Of a stretch of DNA of 64,000 nucleotides, positions 1 to 8,091 are shown in pieces. A program made the translations under genes and the position numbers. The stretch is from the NCBI RefSeq assembly GCF_004346195.1, contig NZ_SMAK01000004.1, positions 309,760 to 373,759 on the forward strand. Direction: 5' to 3'. Source of the stretch: Tepidamorphus gemmatus (GTDB lineage Bacteria > Pseudomonadota > Alphaproteobacteria > Rhizobiales > Tepidamorphaceae). Below the pieces are notes generated by a model, which ran no database searches, was not told the DNA's origin, and saw nothing but the letters and a program-made list of their open reading frames with translations. How positions within the stretch are numbered: position 1 is the first letter of the stretch; each line of letters starts with the position of its first letter.

Positions 1-3
1 GGG

Positions 4-984
4 CTACTCGACCGAATTGATCTTCTCGACCCAGTCGGCGAGTTCCGGGAAATCCTCCTTGATCGGCGCGACGGCGGCGCGGAAGGCCTCCACATCGGGT
101 TCGACGATCTCGATGCCGGCGCCCCTCAGGTCGGCGCGGTACTGGTCTTCCCTGGCGAGCATCTGCTCGGTGCCCCACAGCATCGCCTTCTCGCCCTCCT
201 CGATCAGGATCTGCTGGAGTTCGGACGGGAGAGAATTGAAGCGGTTGGCGTCGAAGATGAAGGTCATGGCGCCGACGACGTGATTGGTTTCCATCACGTA
301 GGGCTGATGTTCGTAGAACTTGAAGGTCCAGATCACCTCGAAGGGGTTCTCCTGGCCGTCGATGACGCCCTGCTGCAGTCCGGTATAGATCTCGGTCGAG
401 GGCATCGGCACGGGACTCGCCCCCAGAAGCTCCCAGGTGCGGCGGTACATCTTCAGCGGCGGCACCCGGAGCTTCAGGCCCTTCAGATCGTCGAGCGAGA
501 CGACCTTCCTGTTGGCCGACAGCTTGCGGCCGCCGCGATAGCCTGCGCCGATGATCTTGAAGCCGGTCGCCGCTTCGATGGCGTCGAAGAGTTCGCCACC
601 AATCGGGCCGTAGTAGACCTTCTTGAAATGGTCGAGGTCACGAACGAGGTAAGGAAAGGCCTCGATGCCCGGCAGCGGGTCATAACGGTCGAGCGTGCCG
701 ATCGATTCCAGCACGATGTCGTTGGTACCGATCTGCAGCGCCTCGATCGATTCCTGCCAGTTGCCAGTGGTGCCGCCTGGGGCGATGTTGACCGTGACCT
801 TGCCGCCGGTGCGCTCCTTGATCGCCGCGGCGTAGCGTTCGGCGGTGTCGTGCCAGATGTTGCCGGGATTGTAGACGTGCGCCATCTGCAGCGTCATGTC
901 GGGAATCTCGGCGGATGCTGGCAGCGCCATCGCCATAGCGAAGGCCGCTGCGGCCGTCGCTGTCAGGGTGCGGTGGAGCGTCAT
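4..984 (-). CDS. TRAP transporter substrate-binding protein, DctP family (second receptor of the operon)
   Basis: Periplasmic solute receptor of a tripartite ATP-independent importer, 326 aa. It starts with a Sec signal peptide (hydrophobic Ala/Met-rich stretch ending ALPASA around residue 25). The DctP signature is clear: KLRVPPLKMYRRTWELLGA, then GLQQGVIDGQENPFEV around residues 200-215, which holds the ligand-binding region and the conserved GQENP turn. The ATG at 984 is preceded by GGAGGA six bases upstream. It is the last visible gene of a minus-strand operon whose first DctP lies at 4676-5689 and which has only one DctQ/DctM pair, so two receptors probably share one membrane channel. 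Family ligands are mostly C4-dicarboxylates, 2-oxoacids and sugar acids. The neighbouring TPP enzymes favour a 2-oxoacid (inference). Confidence 0.93.
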   Translation of the reverse strand: MTLHRTLTATAAAAFAMAMALPASAEIPDMTLQMAHVYNPGNIWHDTAERYAAAIKERTGGKVTVNIAPGGTTGNWQESIEALQIGTNDIVLESIGTLDRYDPLPGIEAFPYLVRDLDHFKKVYYGPIGGELFDAIEAATGFKIIGAGYRGGRKLSANRKVVSLDDLKGLKLRVPPLKMYRRTWELLGASPVPMPSTEIYTGLQQGVIDGQENPFEVIWTFKFYEHQPYVMETNHVVGAMTFIFDANRFNSLPSELQQILIEEGEKAMLWGTEQMLAREDQYRADLRGAGIEIVEPDVEAFRAAVAPIKEDFPELADWVEKINSVE

Positions 985-1032
985 GTCGTTTCCTCCGGTT
1001 ATGGTTCAGTCTCGATCGTTCGTCAGGCTCGG

Positions 1033-2763
1033 TCAGGCAACGCGGTCGCCCTTCCTCACCTGGACCGTGCGGTTGTCGACGCCGGGCAGCATGAGGGCGG
1101 GATCGCGGGTGACAACGACGTCGATGACGGTCGGCCCGTTCTCGCTGCCGATTCCGATACGCAGGGCTTCGGCGATCTCGTTGGGATCCTCGACGCGGAT
1201 ACCCGTGCAGCCGAGCGCGCCGGCAACCTTGGCGTAGTTCACCTCGACGAGGTCGCTCGACTGGTAGGCGCCGGCGCCGTACATCAGGTGCTGCAATGCC
1301 TTGACATAGCCCGACGCGGCATTGTTGACCACGATGACGGTGAGCGGCAGGTCGAGCCGGCGCGCCGTCTCGAGTTCGCCCATGACCATGTTGAAGCCGC
1401 CATCGCCGGTGAGGCCAACCACCGGGCGCCCTGGCGCGGCCAACGCACAGCCCATCGCGCCGGGCAGGCCATAGCCGATCGAGGCGAAGCCGCGATCCGG
1501 CACGAAGCCGCGGCCGGGCCGCTTGGTATCGTAGAGCAGTCCGCCCCAGTGCGCGGCGAAGCCGCCATCGGCGACGAGAATGCCGTCGGCCGGCATGGCC
1601 TTGTTCAGTTCGTTCAGCAGCCGCGCCATGTTGATCGGGCGCTCGGCCGAGGTCAGCCGTGCCTCCACCGACTTCCGCCAAGCAACCATGCGGGCGGCCA
1701 CGTCCTCGGCGTAAGGCTGCTGCCGGGCTCGGATCGTATCGGCCTCCGGAGCCAGCGCGGCATGGAGATCGCGCAGGCCCTCGCGGGCATCGCCCCAAAG
1801 CCTCAGCATCGGGCGGAAGGTACGGCCGAACTCCTCGGCGACATTGTCGAGGTGGATCACCCGCTTTCCGGCGGCCGGCACAGTGTAGCGCTTGGTGGCG
1901 ATCTCGCCGAGCTTGCAGCCGACCACCAGCAGGCAGTCGGACTCCTCGATCAGCCTGTTGGCTATCCGGTCGTAGCGGCCGAACAGTCCGGCGCTCAACG
2001 GATCGGTGCAGGCAATCGCACCCTTGCCGGTCATGGTGTGGGCAACCGGCAGGTTCAGCGCGTGGGCGAGGGCCTCGACCTCCGCGGTGGCGCCGGAAAT
2101 GTGCACGCCGCCGCCGCACAGCATCAGCGGCCGCGCAGCGTCGCCCAGCATCCTCGCGGCCGCCTCGAGATCGGCCGAGGCCGGGCGGCAGCGCAGTGAG
2201 GGGGCCGACATGCACGCCTCGTCCGCCTCGAAGTCGGCATCGTCGAACGGGTGGGTGGCGTGGCAGACATCCTCGGGAACGTCGACCACCACGGGGCCGG
2301 GACGGCCGGAGGTCGCCACCTGGAAGGCGCGCCGCACCAGCTCGGGAATGCGCTCGACCATCTCGATGCGGATAAGCTCCTTGCAGGCTGGCCTGAGGAT
2401 CTCGGTCTGCCGCGACTCCTGGGTCATGTTCTTCCAGGAGTGCAGGCGGTGGCTGTCGCCGACGAACACCACCAACGGCGAGCCAGCGTTGAGCGCCTCG
2501 ACGAGGCCGGTGACGAGGTTGGTGGCGCCGGGGCCGAGTGTGGCGTCGCAGACTCCGACGCGACCCGACACCTTGGCGTAGGCATCGGCAATGAAGACGG
2601 CGCAGCGCTCGTCGTTGATCAGGTTATGATCGAGGCCGATGCGGCGGGCGGCGTCGTAGAAGGGCAGCAGCTGGAAGCCCCCCATTCCGAACATCGGCCC
2701 GATCCCGAACGCCTTCAGCATCCGGGCGATCGCCTCGCCGCCGGTCATCTCGTTGGTACTCAA
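1033..2763 (-). CDS. Thiamine-pyrophosphate enzyme of the acetolactate synthase / decarboxylase family
   Basis: 576-aa three-domain TPP enzyme. The N-terminal PYR domain has GIGPMFGMGGFQLLPF. The middle domain has the LMLCGGGVHISGA Rossmann-like segment. The C-terminal PP domain carries the TPP/Mg motif GDGGFNMVMGELETARR, followed by VVNNAASGYV. The start is decided by the ribosome site: GGAGGAG lies about 7 bases before a TTG at 2763, whereas the next ATG (2748) is too far from it. It sits between DctM (33 bases upstream) and a DctP gene, so it is probably cotranscribed with the importer and acts in the cytoplasm on the imported compound or its 2-oxoacid product. Biosynthetic acetolactate synthase normally has a regulatory subunit gene beside it; none is here. 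A catabolic decarboxylase, carboligase or hydrolase is more likely, with exact substrate unknown. Confidence 0.85.
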   Translation of the reverse strand: MSTNEMTGGEAIARMLKAFGIGPMFGMGGFQLLPFYDAARRIGLDHNLINDERCAVFIADAYAKVSGRVGVCDATLGPGATNLVTGLVEALNAGSPLVVFVGDSHRLHSWKNMTQESRQTEILRPACKELIRIEMVERIPELVRRAFQVATSGRPGPVVVDVPEDVCHATHPFDDADFEADEACMSAPSLRCRPASADLEAAARMLGDAARPLMLCGGGVHISGATAEVEALAHALNLPVAHTMTGKGAIACTDPLSAGLFGRYDRIANRLIEESDCLLVVGCKLGEIATKRYTVPAAGKRVIHLDNVAEEFGRTFRPMLRLWGDAREGLRDLHAALAPEADTIRARQQPYAEDVAARMVAWRKSVEARLTSAERPINMARLLNELNKAMPADGILVADGGFAAHWGGLLYDTKRPGRGFVPDRGFASIGYGLPGAMGCALAAPGRPVVGLTGDGGFNMVMGELETARRLDLPLTVIVVNNAASGYVKALQHLMYGAGAYQSSDLVEVNYAKVAGALGCTGIRVEDPNEIAEALRIGIGSENGPTVIDVVVTRDPALMLPGVDNRTVQVRKGDRVA

Positions 2764-2795
2764 GTCGTCTCTCCTCCCGGCAATCGGGTCGTTGT

Positions 2796-4094
2796 TCAGA
2801 TGCGGTAGCCGAGCACCTGCGGAAGCCACAGGGCGATCTCGGGCACCAGAATGACGAGCAGCATCGCCAGGCCCATGCTCAGCATGAACCACGCGATCCA
2901 GGGGATCGTCGTCTCGATCGGAATGCGGGCGATGCGCGCCGTGACCATCAGGTTGACGGCAACGGGCGGGGTGAACTGGCCGATGGCGATGTTCATCGCC
3001 ATCAGCACGCCGAACCATGTCAGGTTCCACCCGAAGGCCATCGCGATCGGCACCAGGATCGGCAGCGTGATCAGGTAGATCGATACGCCGTCGAGGATCA
3101 TCCCGGCGAACAGCAGCACCGCCATGACCATGAGCAGCACGAGGATGCCGCTGTCGCTGACGGCGAGGATCTCGCGCGCCATGAAGTCGAAGGCGCCGAG
3201 CGTCGAGCCCGCCCAGGCGAACAGGCCCGACAGCGAGATGATGATCATGATGATCGCCGAGGTCTCCGCCGCATCGGCCAGCACCCGGTAGATCTCGGCA
3301 AGGCCCATGTTGCGGTAGAAGACCACGCCGACAAGGAAGCCGTAGGCGACCGCGACCACGGCCGCCTCGGTCGGGGTGAACAGGCCGGAGCGCAGGCCGC
3401 CGAGGATGATGACCGGCGCCAGCAGCCCGGGCACGGCTGCCCGGAAGCTCGGCCAGAACGGAGGACGGTCGGCGCGCTCGGCGGTGCCGAAGTCGTGGCG
3501 GCGGCTGAGCAGGACGGTCGGCAGCATGATCGCGACCCCGGCCAGCACGCCGGGAATTAGGCCGGCGGCGAACAGGGCGCGCAGATCGACGCCCGGCACC
3601 AGGATCGAATAGACGATCAGCGCGATCGAGGGCGGAATCAGGATTGCGGTGGAGGCCGAGGCGGCGATGACGCTGGCCGAGAAGGCGCGCGGATAGCCGG
3701 CCTTCAGCATCGAGGGGATCATGATGGTGGCGACGGCAGCGGCATCCGCCGGACCGGAGCCGGACATGCCGCCCATGATCATGCAGACCAACGTCGCGAC
3801 CAGCGCCAGCCCGCCGCGGCGGGGACCGACGATTGCCTGGGCGAAGGTGACGAGCCGTGCGGCGACCCCCGATCGCTCGAAGATCACGCCGGTCAAAACG
3901 AACAGCGGGATGGTGATCAGCGGGTACTTGGCAACAGAGGTGTAGGCGTTGGTGCCGACCATCGCCACGGTGTCGAGGTCGAGTCCGATGGCGACGGCAG
4001 CGGCGCCGGCCAGCCCGAGCGCGACCCCGACCGGAGTGCCGATCAGCAGCAGGACCAGGAAGACGCCGAGCAGGACGAAATTGGCAAGGATCAT
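2796..4094 (-). CDS. dctM: TRAP transporter large permease, DctM family
   Basis: 432-aa membrane protein with about 12 predicted transmembrane segments, the normal length for DctM. Family hallmarks are visible: the N-terminal LLGVFLVLLLIGTPVGVALG segment, GGMSGSGPADAAAVATIM near residue 110, the PPSIALIVYSILVPGV loop, and a C-terminal QFTPPVAVNLMVTARI segment. It forms the sodium-coupled transport channel with DctQ and takes solute from the periplasmic DctP receptors. Its ATG overlaps the stop of dctQ by four bases (ATGA at 4091-4094), so the two are translationally coupled. Confidence 0.95.
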   Translation of the reverse strand: MILANFVLLGVFLVLLLIGTPVGVALGLAGAAAVAIGLDLDTVAMVGTNAYTSVAKYPLITIPLFVLTGVIFERSGVAARLVTFAQAIVGPRRGGLALVATLVCMIMGGMSGSGPADAAAVATIMIPSMLKAGYPRAFSASVIAASASTAILIPPSIALIVYSILVPGVDLRALFAAGLIPGVLAGVAIMLPTVLLSRRHDFGTAERADRPPFWPSFRAAVPGLLAPVIILGGLRSGLFTPTEAAVVAVAYGFLVGVVFYRNMGLAEIYRVLADAAETSAIIMIIISLSGLFAWAGSTLGAFDFMAREILAVSDSGILVLLMVMAVLLFAGMILDGVSIYLITLPILVPIAMAFGWNLTWFGVLMAMNIAIGQFTPPVAVNLMVTARIARIPIETTIPWIAWFMLSMGLAMLLVILVPEIALWLPQVLGYRI

Positions 4095-4615
4095 GCGCGG
4101 CCCCTGAGCGTCGCGATCAGCCGACCGAGAATGCGCATGAGGATGACGGTGCCGAGAATCGGCAGCCAGATCGTATAGATCCAGGTCGGATAGCCGAGGC
4201 TCGGCGAGGTCTCTCCGAAGCGGTACTCGTCCCAGGTCAGCTCGCCGCCATACCAGACGATCAGCGCGAACATGAGGCAGGACGCGAGCGCGGCGATCAC
4301 CTCGCAGGCCAGCCGCCCGCGCCGCGGAAGCTTGTCGGCCAGGAAGGTGATGCGGATGTTCTCGTTGGTGGCGAAGGCGAGCGAGGCCCCGACGAAGGTC
4401 ATGAACACCAGCAGGAACACCGAGAATTCCTCGGTGAAGGCATACGAGACGTTGGTGGCGTACCGGACGATGACATTTGCAAGCGAGATCAGGCAGATCA
4501 GCCCCATCGCCACGGCACCCAATGCCCGCTCGACGGAAACCGGCACGCGCGCGTGCTCGGCGACGCCGCGCGGCGAGCCGGTCGTCTCATCGAGGTTGAT
4601 GCCGCTGTCGGCCAT
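4091..4615 (-). CDS. dctQ: TRAP transporter small permease, DctQ family
   Basis: 174-aa inner-membrane protein with four transmembrane helices, typical of DctQ. It has the amphipathic segment around SYAFTEEFSVFLLVFMTFVG and the following NENIRITFLADKLP loop seen in this family. An upstream in-frame ATG at 4675 exists, but the ATG at 4615 is chosen because AAGGAGG lies 8 bases before it and because the extra 20 residues would be unlike family members. DctQ scaffolds the large permease; it overlaps dctM by four bases and follows dctP (4676-5689) by about 60 bases. Confidence 0.92.
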   Translation of the reverse strand: MADSGINLDETTGSPRGVAEHARVPVSVERALGAVAMGLICLISLANVIVRYATNVSYAFTEEFSVFLLVFMTFVGASLAFATNENIRITFLADKLPRRGRLACEVIAALASCLMFALIVWYGGELTWDEYRFGETSPSLGYPTWIYTIWLPILGTVILMRILGRLIATLRGRA

Positions 4616-4675
4616 CGCTCCGGCCTCCTTGGGAGAGCCGGGGCGGCGGCTGAGCATCCACCCCGGCAGGATCAA

Positions 4676-5689
4676 TCAGCGATTGGCGATCGACTGCTCG
4701 GCCATGTCGACGAGTTCGGCGCCGATCTTCGCCTTCCAGGTCTCGTAGACACCGCGGGTGGCATCGACGAATTCCTGGTGCTGCTCGGGCGTCAGTTCGA
4801 CGACCTCGACACCCAGCGCCTCGACATCCCTGATCGCCGACTTGTCGTCGCCGATGAGCCCCTTGCGGGCGATCTCGATGCACAGCGCGCCCGCCTCGAG
4901 CGCCGCCTGGCGGACGATCTCCTGATCCTCCGGGGAGAATGAGTTCCAAACGTCCTGGTTGACGGCGAAGATCAGCGGGTCTGCGACGTAGTGCCAGAGG
5001 GTGAGATACTTCTGGCCGACCTCGTAGACCTTGGCAACGGTGAACACGCTGAGCGGATTCTCCTGGCCGTCGACGGCACCGGTGGTCAGCGCCGGCTTGG
5101 CGTCGGCCCAGCTCATCTGGGTCGGGTTGGCGCCCAGCGCAGTGAAGGTGTCATTGAACAGTGGCGAGCCGACGACGCGGATCTTCAGCCCCTTCAGGTC
5201 GTCGGGCGTGCGGATCGGATGCTTCGAGTTCGACACCTCGCGGAAGCCGTTCTCGCCCCAGGCGAGCGGCACGACGCCGTTCTGTTCGATGATCTCGAAG
5301 ATCCTCTTGCCAACCGGCCCCTGGGTGAGCGCATCGATCGCCTTGTAGTCCGGCATCAGGAACGGCAGGGCGAAGATGTTCAGCTCCTGGATCTGCGGCG
5401 ACCAGTTGATGGTCGAGCCGACCGCCATGTCGATGATGCCGCGACGCATCGCGGTAAATTCCTTGGTCTGGTCGCCCGACACCAGCGAGGCGCCGGGATA
5501 GACCTTCATGTTGATGCGCCCGTCGGTGCGCTCGGCGACCAGCTCCGCCCACTTCTCGGCGGCTATGCCCCACGGGAACGGGGCCGGCACGACGGTCGAG
5601 ATCTTGTACTCTTCCTTGTATTGGGCTGCCGCCGGCAGCGCGGCGACCGCCGCAATGCCCGCGATGAGGGCCAGTTTCAGGATACGCAT
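4676..5689 (-). CDS. dctP: TRAP transporter substrate-binding protein, DctP family (first receptor)
   Basis: 337-aa periplasmic receptor with a Sec signal peptide (MRILKLALIAGIAAVAALPAA, cleavage near AAAQ). Conserved blocks are LKIRVVGSPLFNDTFTALGA, which aligns with the family ligand-binding strand, and TTGAVDGQENPLSVF, the GQENP turn. The start at 5689 follows AGGGGAG by 7 bases; a longer in-frame extension to 5776 would place a polar tail before the signal peptide and is rejected. It is the first TRAP gene after the E1 alpha and beta genes and is followed by dctQ and dctM. It differs clearly from the second receptor at 4-984, suggesting two related ligands or different affinities (inference). 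Confidence 0.94.
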   Translation of the reverse strand: MRILKLALIAGIAAVAALPAAAQYKEEYKISTVVPAPFPWGIAAEKWAELVAERTDGRINMKVYPGASLVSGDQTKEFTAMRRGIIDMAVGSTINWSPQIQELNIFALPFLMPDYKAIDALTQGPVGKRIFEIIEQNGVVPLAWGENGFREVSNSKHPIRTPDDLKGLKIRVVGSPLFNDTFTALGANPTQMSWADAKPALTTGAVDGQENPLSVFTVAKVYEVGQKYLTLWHYVADPLIFAVNQDVWNSFSPEDQEIVRQAALEAGALCIEIARKGLIGDDKSAIRDVEALGVEVVELTPEQHQEFVDATRGVYETWKAKIGAELVDMAEQSIANR

Positions 5690-5723
5690 CGGGCAATCTC
5701 CCCTTCTTCGCTCTTCGACGGCT

Positions 5724-6698
5724 TCAATATTCGACGAGGCCCCGCGCGGCGGCGACGACAGCCTCGGTGCGGACACGCACCTCGTCCTCGAGGACGGGGG
5801 CGTAGCTGATCGGGATGCGCGGGGCTCCGAGGCGCTTCACGGGGGCCTTCAGCGCCTTGTGCAGGCGTTCGGCGACGAAGGCGGCAACCTCGGCACCGAA
5901 CCCGGCGACCGCGACTGCCTCCTGCACCACCAGCAGGCGGCCGGTCCGCCCGACGCTGCCCAGAACCGCGCCCTGGTCCCAGGGCCACAGCGTGCGCAGG
6001 TCGATCACCTCGGCGTCGATCCCCTCTTCCGCCAATCGGACAGCCGCTTCGGCGACGGTGTGGACCGCAGCCGACCAGGAGACGATAGTGACGTCGCCGC
6101 CCTCGCGTACCAGTCGGGCCTTGCCGAATTCGCCGACGACGTCGCCGGCAGGCACCTCGCCTTCAAGCGGCCACAGCCCCTTGTGCTCCATGTACACGAC
6201 CGGATCGTCGCAGCGGATCGCGGCTTTCAGCAGCGCCTTGTTGTCGGCCGGAGTCGCGGGAACGGCGACAACGAGGCCGGGAATGTGCGCGTACCAGGCC
6301 TCGAGCGACTGGGAATGCTGGGCGGCCGACGAACGCCACATTCCGATCGGTTCGCGCACCACGAGCGGCACGCGGGTCTGTCCACCGAACATGTAGCGCG
6401 CCTTGGCGGCCTGGTTGACCAGTTCGTCTACCGCGCAGAGCGCGAAATCGGAGAAGCGCATCTCGACGACGGGGCGGGTGCCCATCATCGCGGCACCGAC
6501 GGCGGCTCCGAGAATGCAGGATTCCGAGATCGGCGCGTCCGAGATGCGGTCGGCTCCGAATTCGTCGATCAGCCCCCGGTACTGGCCGAACACGCCGCCG
6601 CGGCCGAGATCCTCGCCGACCGCCCAGACCATCGGATCGCGGCGCATCTCCTCGGCCAGCGCCTGACGCGAGGCCTCCATGTAGGTCATCACCGGCAT
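5724..6698 (-). CDS. 2-oxoacid dehydrogenase-type E1 component, beta subunit
   Basis: 324-aa transketolase-like protein of the E1 beta family (pyruvate, branched-chain or acetoin dehydrogenase). It starts MPVMTYMEASRQALAEEM, followed by VGEDLGRGGVFGQYRGLIDEFG, the family segment around the TPP-activating glutamate. Near the middle is LVVREPIGMWRSSAAQHSQS, then the C-terminal domain with VIDLRTLWPWDQ and VVQEAVAVAGFGAEVAA. It pairs with the alpha subunit to form the TPP-dependent decarboxylase. Its ATG overlaps the alpha stop codon (TGATG, 6696-6700). No E2 or E3 gene follows; the next genes are a TRAP importer, so the dehydrogenase core must come from elsewhere or the E1 works with a different acceptor. 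Confidence 0.92.
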   Translation of the reverse strand: MPVMTYMEASRQALAEEMRRDPMVWAVGEDLGRGGVFGQYRGLIDEFGADRISDAPISESCILGAAVGAAMMGTRPVVEMRFSDFALCAVDELVNQAAKARYMFGGQTRVPLVVREPIGMWRSSAAQHSQSLEAWYAHIPGLVVAVPATPADNKALLKAAIRCDDPVVYMEHKGLWPLEGEVPAGDVVGEFGKARLVREGGDVTIVSWSAAVHTVAEAAVRLAEEGIDAEVIDLRTLWPWDQGAVLGSVGRTGRLLVVQEAVAVAGFGAEVAAFVAERLHKALKAPVKRLGAPRIPISYAPVLEDEVRVRTEAVVAAARGLVEY

Positions 6699-7723
6699 CA
6701 GAACGCCACCTCGCGCGGATCGCCGACATCCTGAACGTCGGCATAGGCGAGTTCGCGTGCCGGCCACGCGCTGTCCCTGGCCATCTCGTAGGCTTGTCTC
6801 ATCTCGTCTTCCGCGCCCCTGGCGATCGCGGCAAGCTCGGCGGCGGCGACGCCCGCCCGCTCCAGAACGCCGCGGCAATTGTCGATCGGATCGTTGAGCC
6901 AGCGCTCCGCCACCTCCTCCTGCGGACGGTAGGGCGCCGTGTCTGCGCTGGTGTGACCGGTCAGCCGGTAGGTTCGGGCCAGGAGAAAGCGGGGGGTGCC
7001 CTTGCGGACGATGCCGATCAGCTCGCGGGCGGCCGCATCCACGGCGAACAGGTCATTGCCGTCAACGATCTCGGCCTTGATGCCGAGCGCCTCGGCGCGT
7101 GCCGCCGGCCCGTCGCCGGCTGTCATCGCGTGGGTGCGCGTGGTGGCAGCGAAGCCGTTGTCCTCGCAGACGAACAGGATCGGCAATCGGAACACGCCGG
7201 CCCAGTTCAGACCTTCGAGAAACGGACCGCGATTGATCGCGCCGTCGCCGAAGAAGCAGACGACAACCCTGTCCTCGCCCTTCAGCCGGATCGCATGGGC
7301 GGCACCGGCGGCAATGTTGATGTTGGCCGCCACCACGCCATTTGCTCCCAGCATGCCGACCGAGAAGTCGGCGATATGCATCGAGCCACCCTTGCCCTGG
7401 CTGTAACCGCCGGCTCGACCGAACAGTTCGCGCATCATGGCAAGCGCATCGGCGCCCTTGGCCATGGTGTGGCCGTGACCGCGATGGGTGGACAGGATGA
7501 TGTCGTCGCGCCTGAGATTGGAACAGACGCCGACGGCGATCGCTTCCTGGCCGATCGAGGGATGGATCGCGCCGAGAACGAGCCTTTCATTGGCCGCCTT
7601 GATCGCCGCCTTCTCGAATTCTCGGATCCGGCACATCTGCCGGAACTGCGCGAGATGACGGTTCACGTCCAGATTGGTGGCTGGTGAGGACTCGCCCGAG
7701 GGCACGCTGCGATCTCCCTGCAT
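6698..7723 (-). CDS. 2-oxoacid dehydrogenase-type E1 component, alpha subunit
   Basis: About 341-aa TPP-binding E1 alpha subunit. Recognisable parts are LGAIHPSIGQEAIAVGVC (substrate channel), ILSTHRGHGHTMAKGADALA, and the TPP/Mg motif VVCFFGDGAINRGPFLEGLN followed by ILFVCEDNGFAATTRT. The C-terminal region RLTGHTSADTAPYRPQEEV has the family phosphorylation-loop arrangement. Length and motifs match acetoin or 2-oxoacid dehydrogenase alpha subunits. Start choice is uncertain: the ATG at 7723 has only a weak ribosome site, but the frame upstream lacks family similarity. This is the first gene downstream of the promoter at 7933-7962, giving a leader of roughly 200 bases, which is long. It probably acts on a 2-oxoacid derived from the TRAP substrate. 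Confidence 0.9.
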   Translation of the reverse strand: MQGDRSVPSGESSPATNLDVNRHLAQFRQMCRIREFEKAAIKAANERLVLGAIHPSIGQEAIAVGVCSNLRRDDIILSTHRGHGHTMAKGADALAMMRELFGRAGGYSQGKGGSMHIADFSVGMLGANGVVAANINIAAGAAHAIRLKGEDRVVVCFFGDGAINRGPFLEGLNWAGVFRLPILFVCEDNGFAATTRTHAMTAGDGPAARAEALGIKAEIVDGNDLFAVDAAARELIGIVRKGTPRFLLARTYRLTGHTSADTAPYRPQEEVAERWLNDPIDNCRGVLERAGVAAAELAAIARGAEDEMRQAYEMARDSAWPARELAYADVQDVGDPREVAF

Positions 7724-7908
7724 CAGGACCGGGCGCGCTCCGACAGCGATACCCGTCCTCAGACGGTCGCTGCGACGGAGATCGATCGGGCCGACGAGAG
7801 GGGCTCGGGGTGGCGATGGCCGAAGCGGCTTGGCTCTGGCAACCCCGTTGCAGACGGTTCGTGCGTCCTCCCTGCCGGCTCGTATTCGGGTCGAGCTCGG
7901 CCGACAAT

Positions 7909-7925
7909 GTTCCGTATCGTGGAAC
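7909..7925. promoter_or_regulatory. Palindrome GTTCC-N7-GGAAC at the start site of the E1/TRAP operon
   Basis: Perfect 5-base inverted repeat GTTCC-N7-GGAAC just downstream of the predicted -10 box, with a further TGGAAC copy at 7942-7947 inside the promoter spacer. An element in this place would block transcription initiation, so it is a candidate operator for the E1 alpha/beta-TRAP operon. The regulator is not identifiable from the site alone. Confidence 0.4.
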
Positions 7926-7932
7926 GATGATA

Positions 7933-7962
7933 ATGATAAAATGGAACACATGCACTGGTCAA
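7933..7962 (-). promoter_or_regulatory. Sigma70-like promoter of the E1/TRAP operon
   Basis: Read on the minus strand: -35 TTGACC (7957-7962), an 18-base spacer, and -10 TATCAT (7933-7938). The surrounding sequence is unusually AT-rich for this genome. It lies between the tandem hydrolase gene and E1 alpha, separating the two minus-strand operons. The rest of the 7724-8091 gap shows no gene. Confidence 0.5.
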
Positions 7963-8091
7963 GCATTTGCCCACGTCCGCCGGCGGATCAGGGCCACACA
8001 TCCCGACAGGTCGCGCGCACGGCCGCACGCGACCGTACCCCAGCGCGCCGATCCGGCGGTCGGGGCCGGGGACCGTCAGATTGGGGCGAGC

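Noticed and set aside
280-2199. Long open frame (about 640 codons) on the plus strand opposite the TPP enzyme
   Set aside because: It is Arg/His/Gly-rich without domain motifs and mirrors the codon bias of the minus-strand gene, which has full TPP-enzyme motifs.
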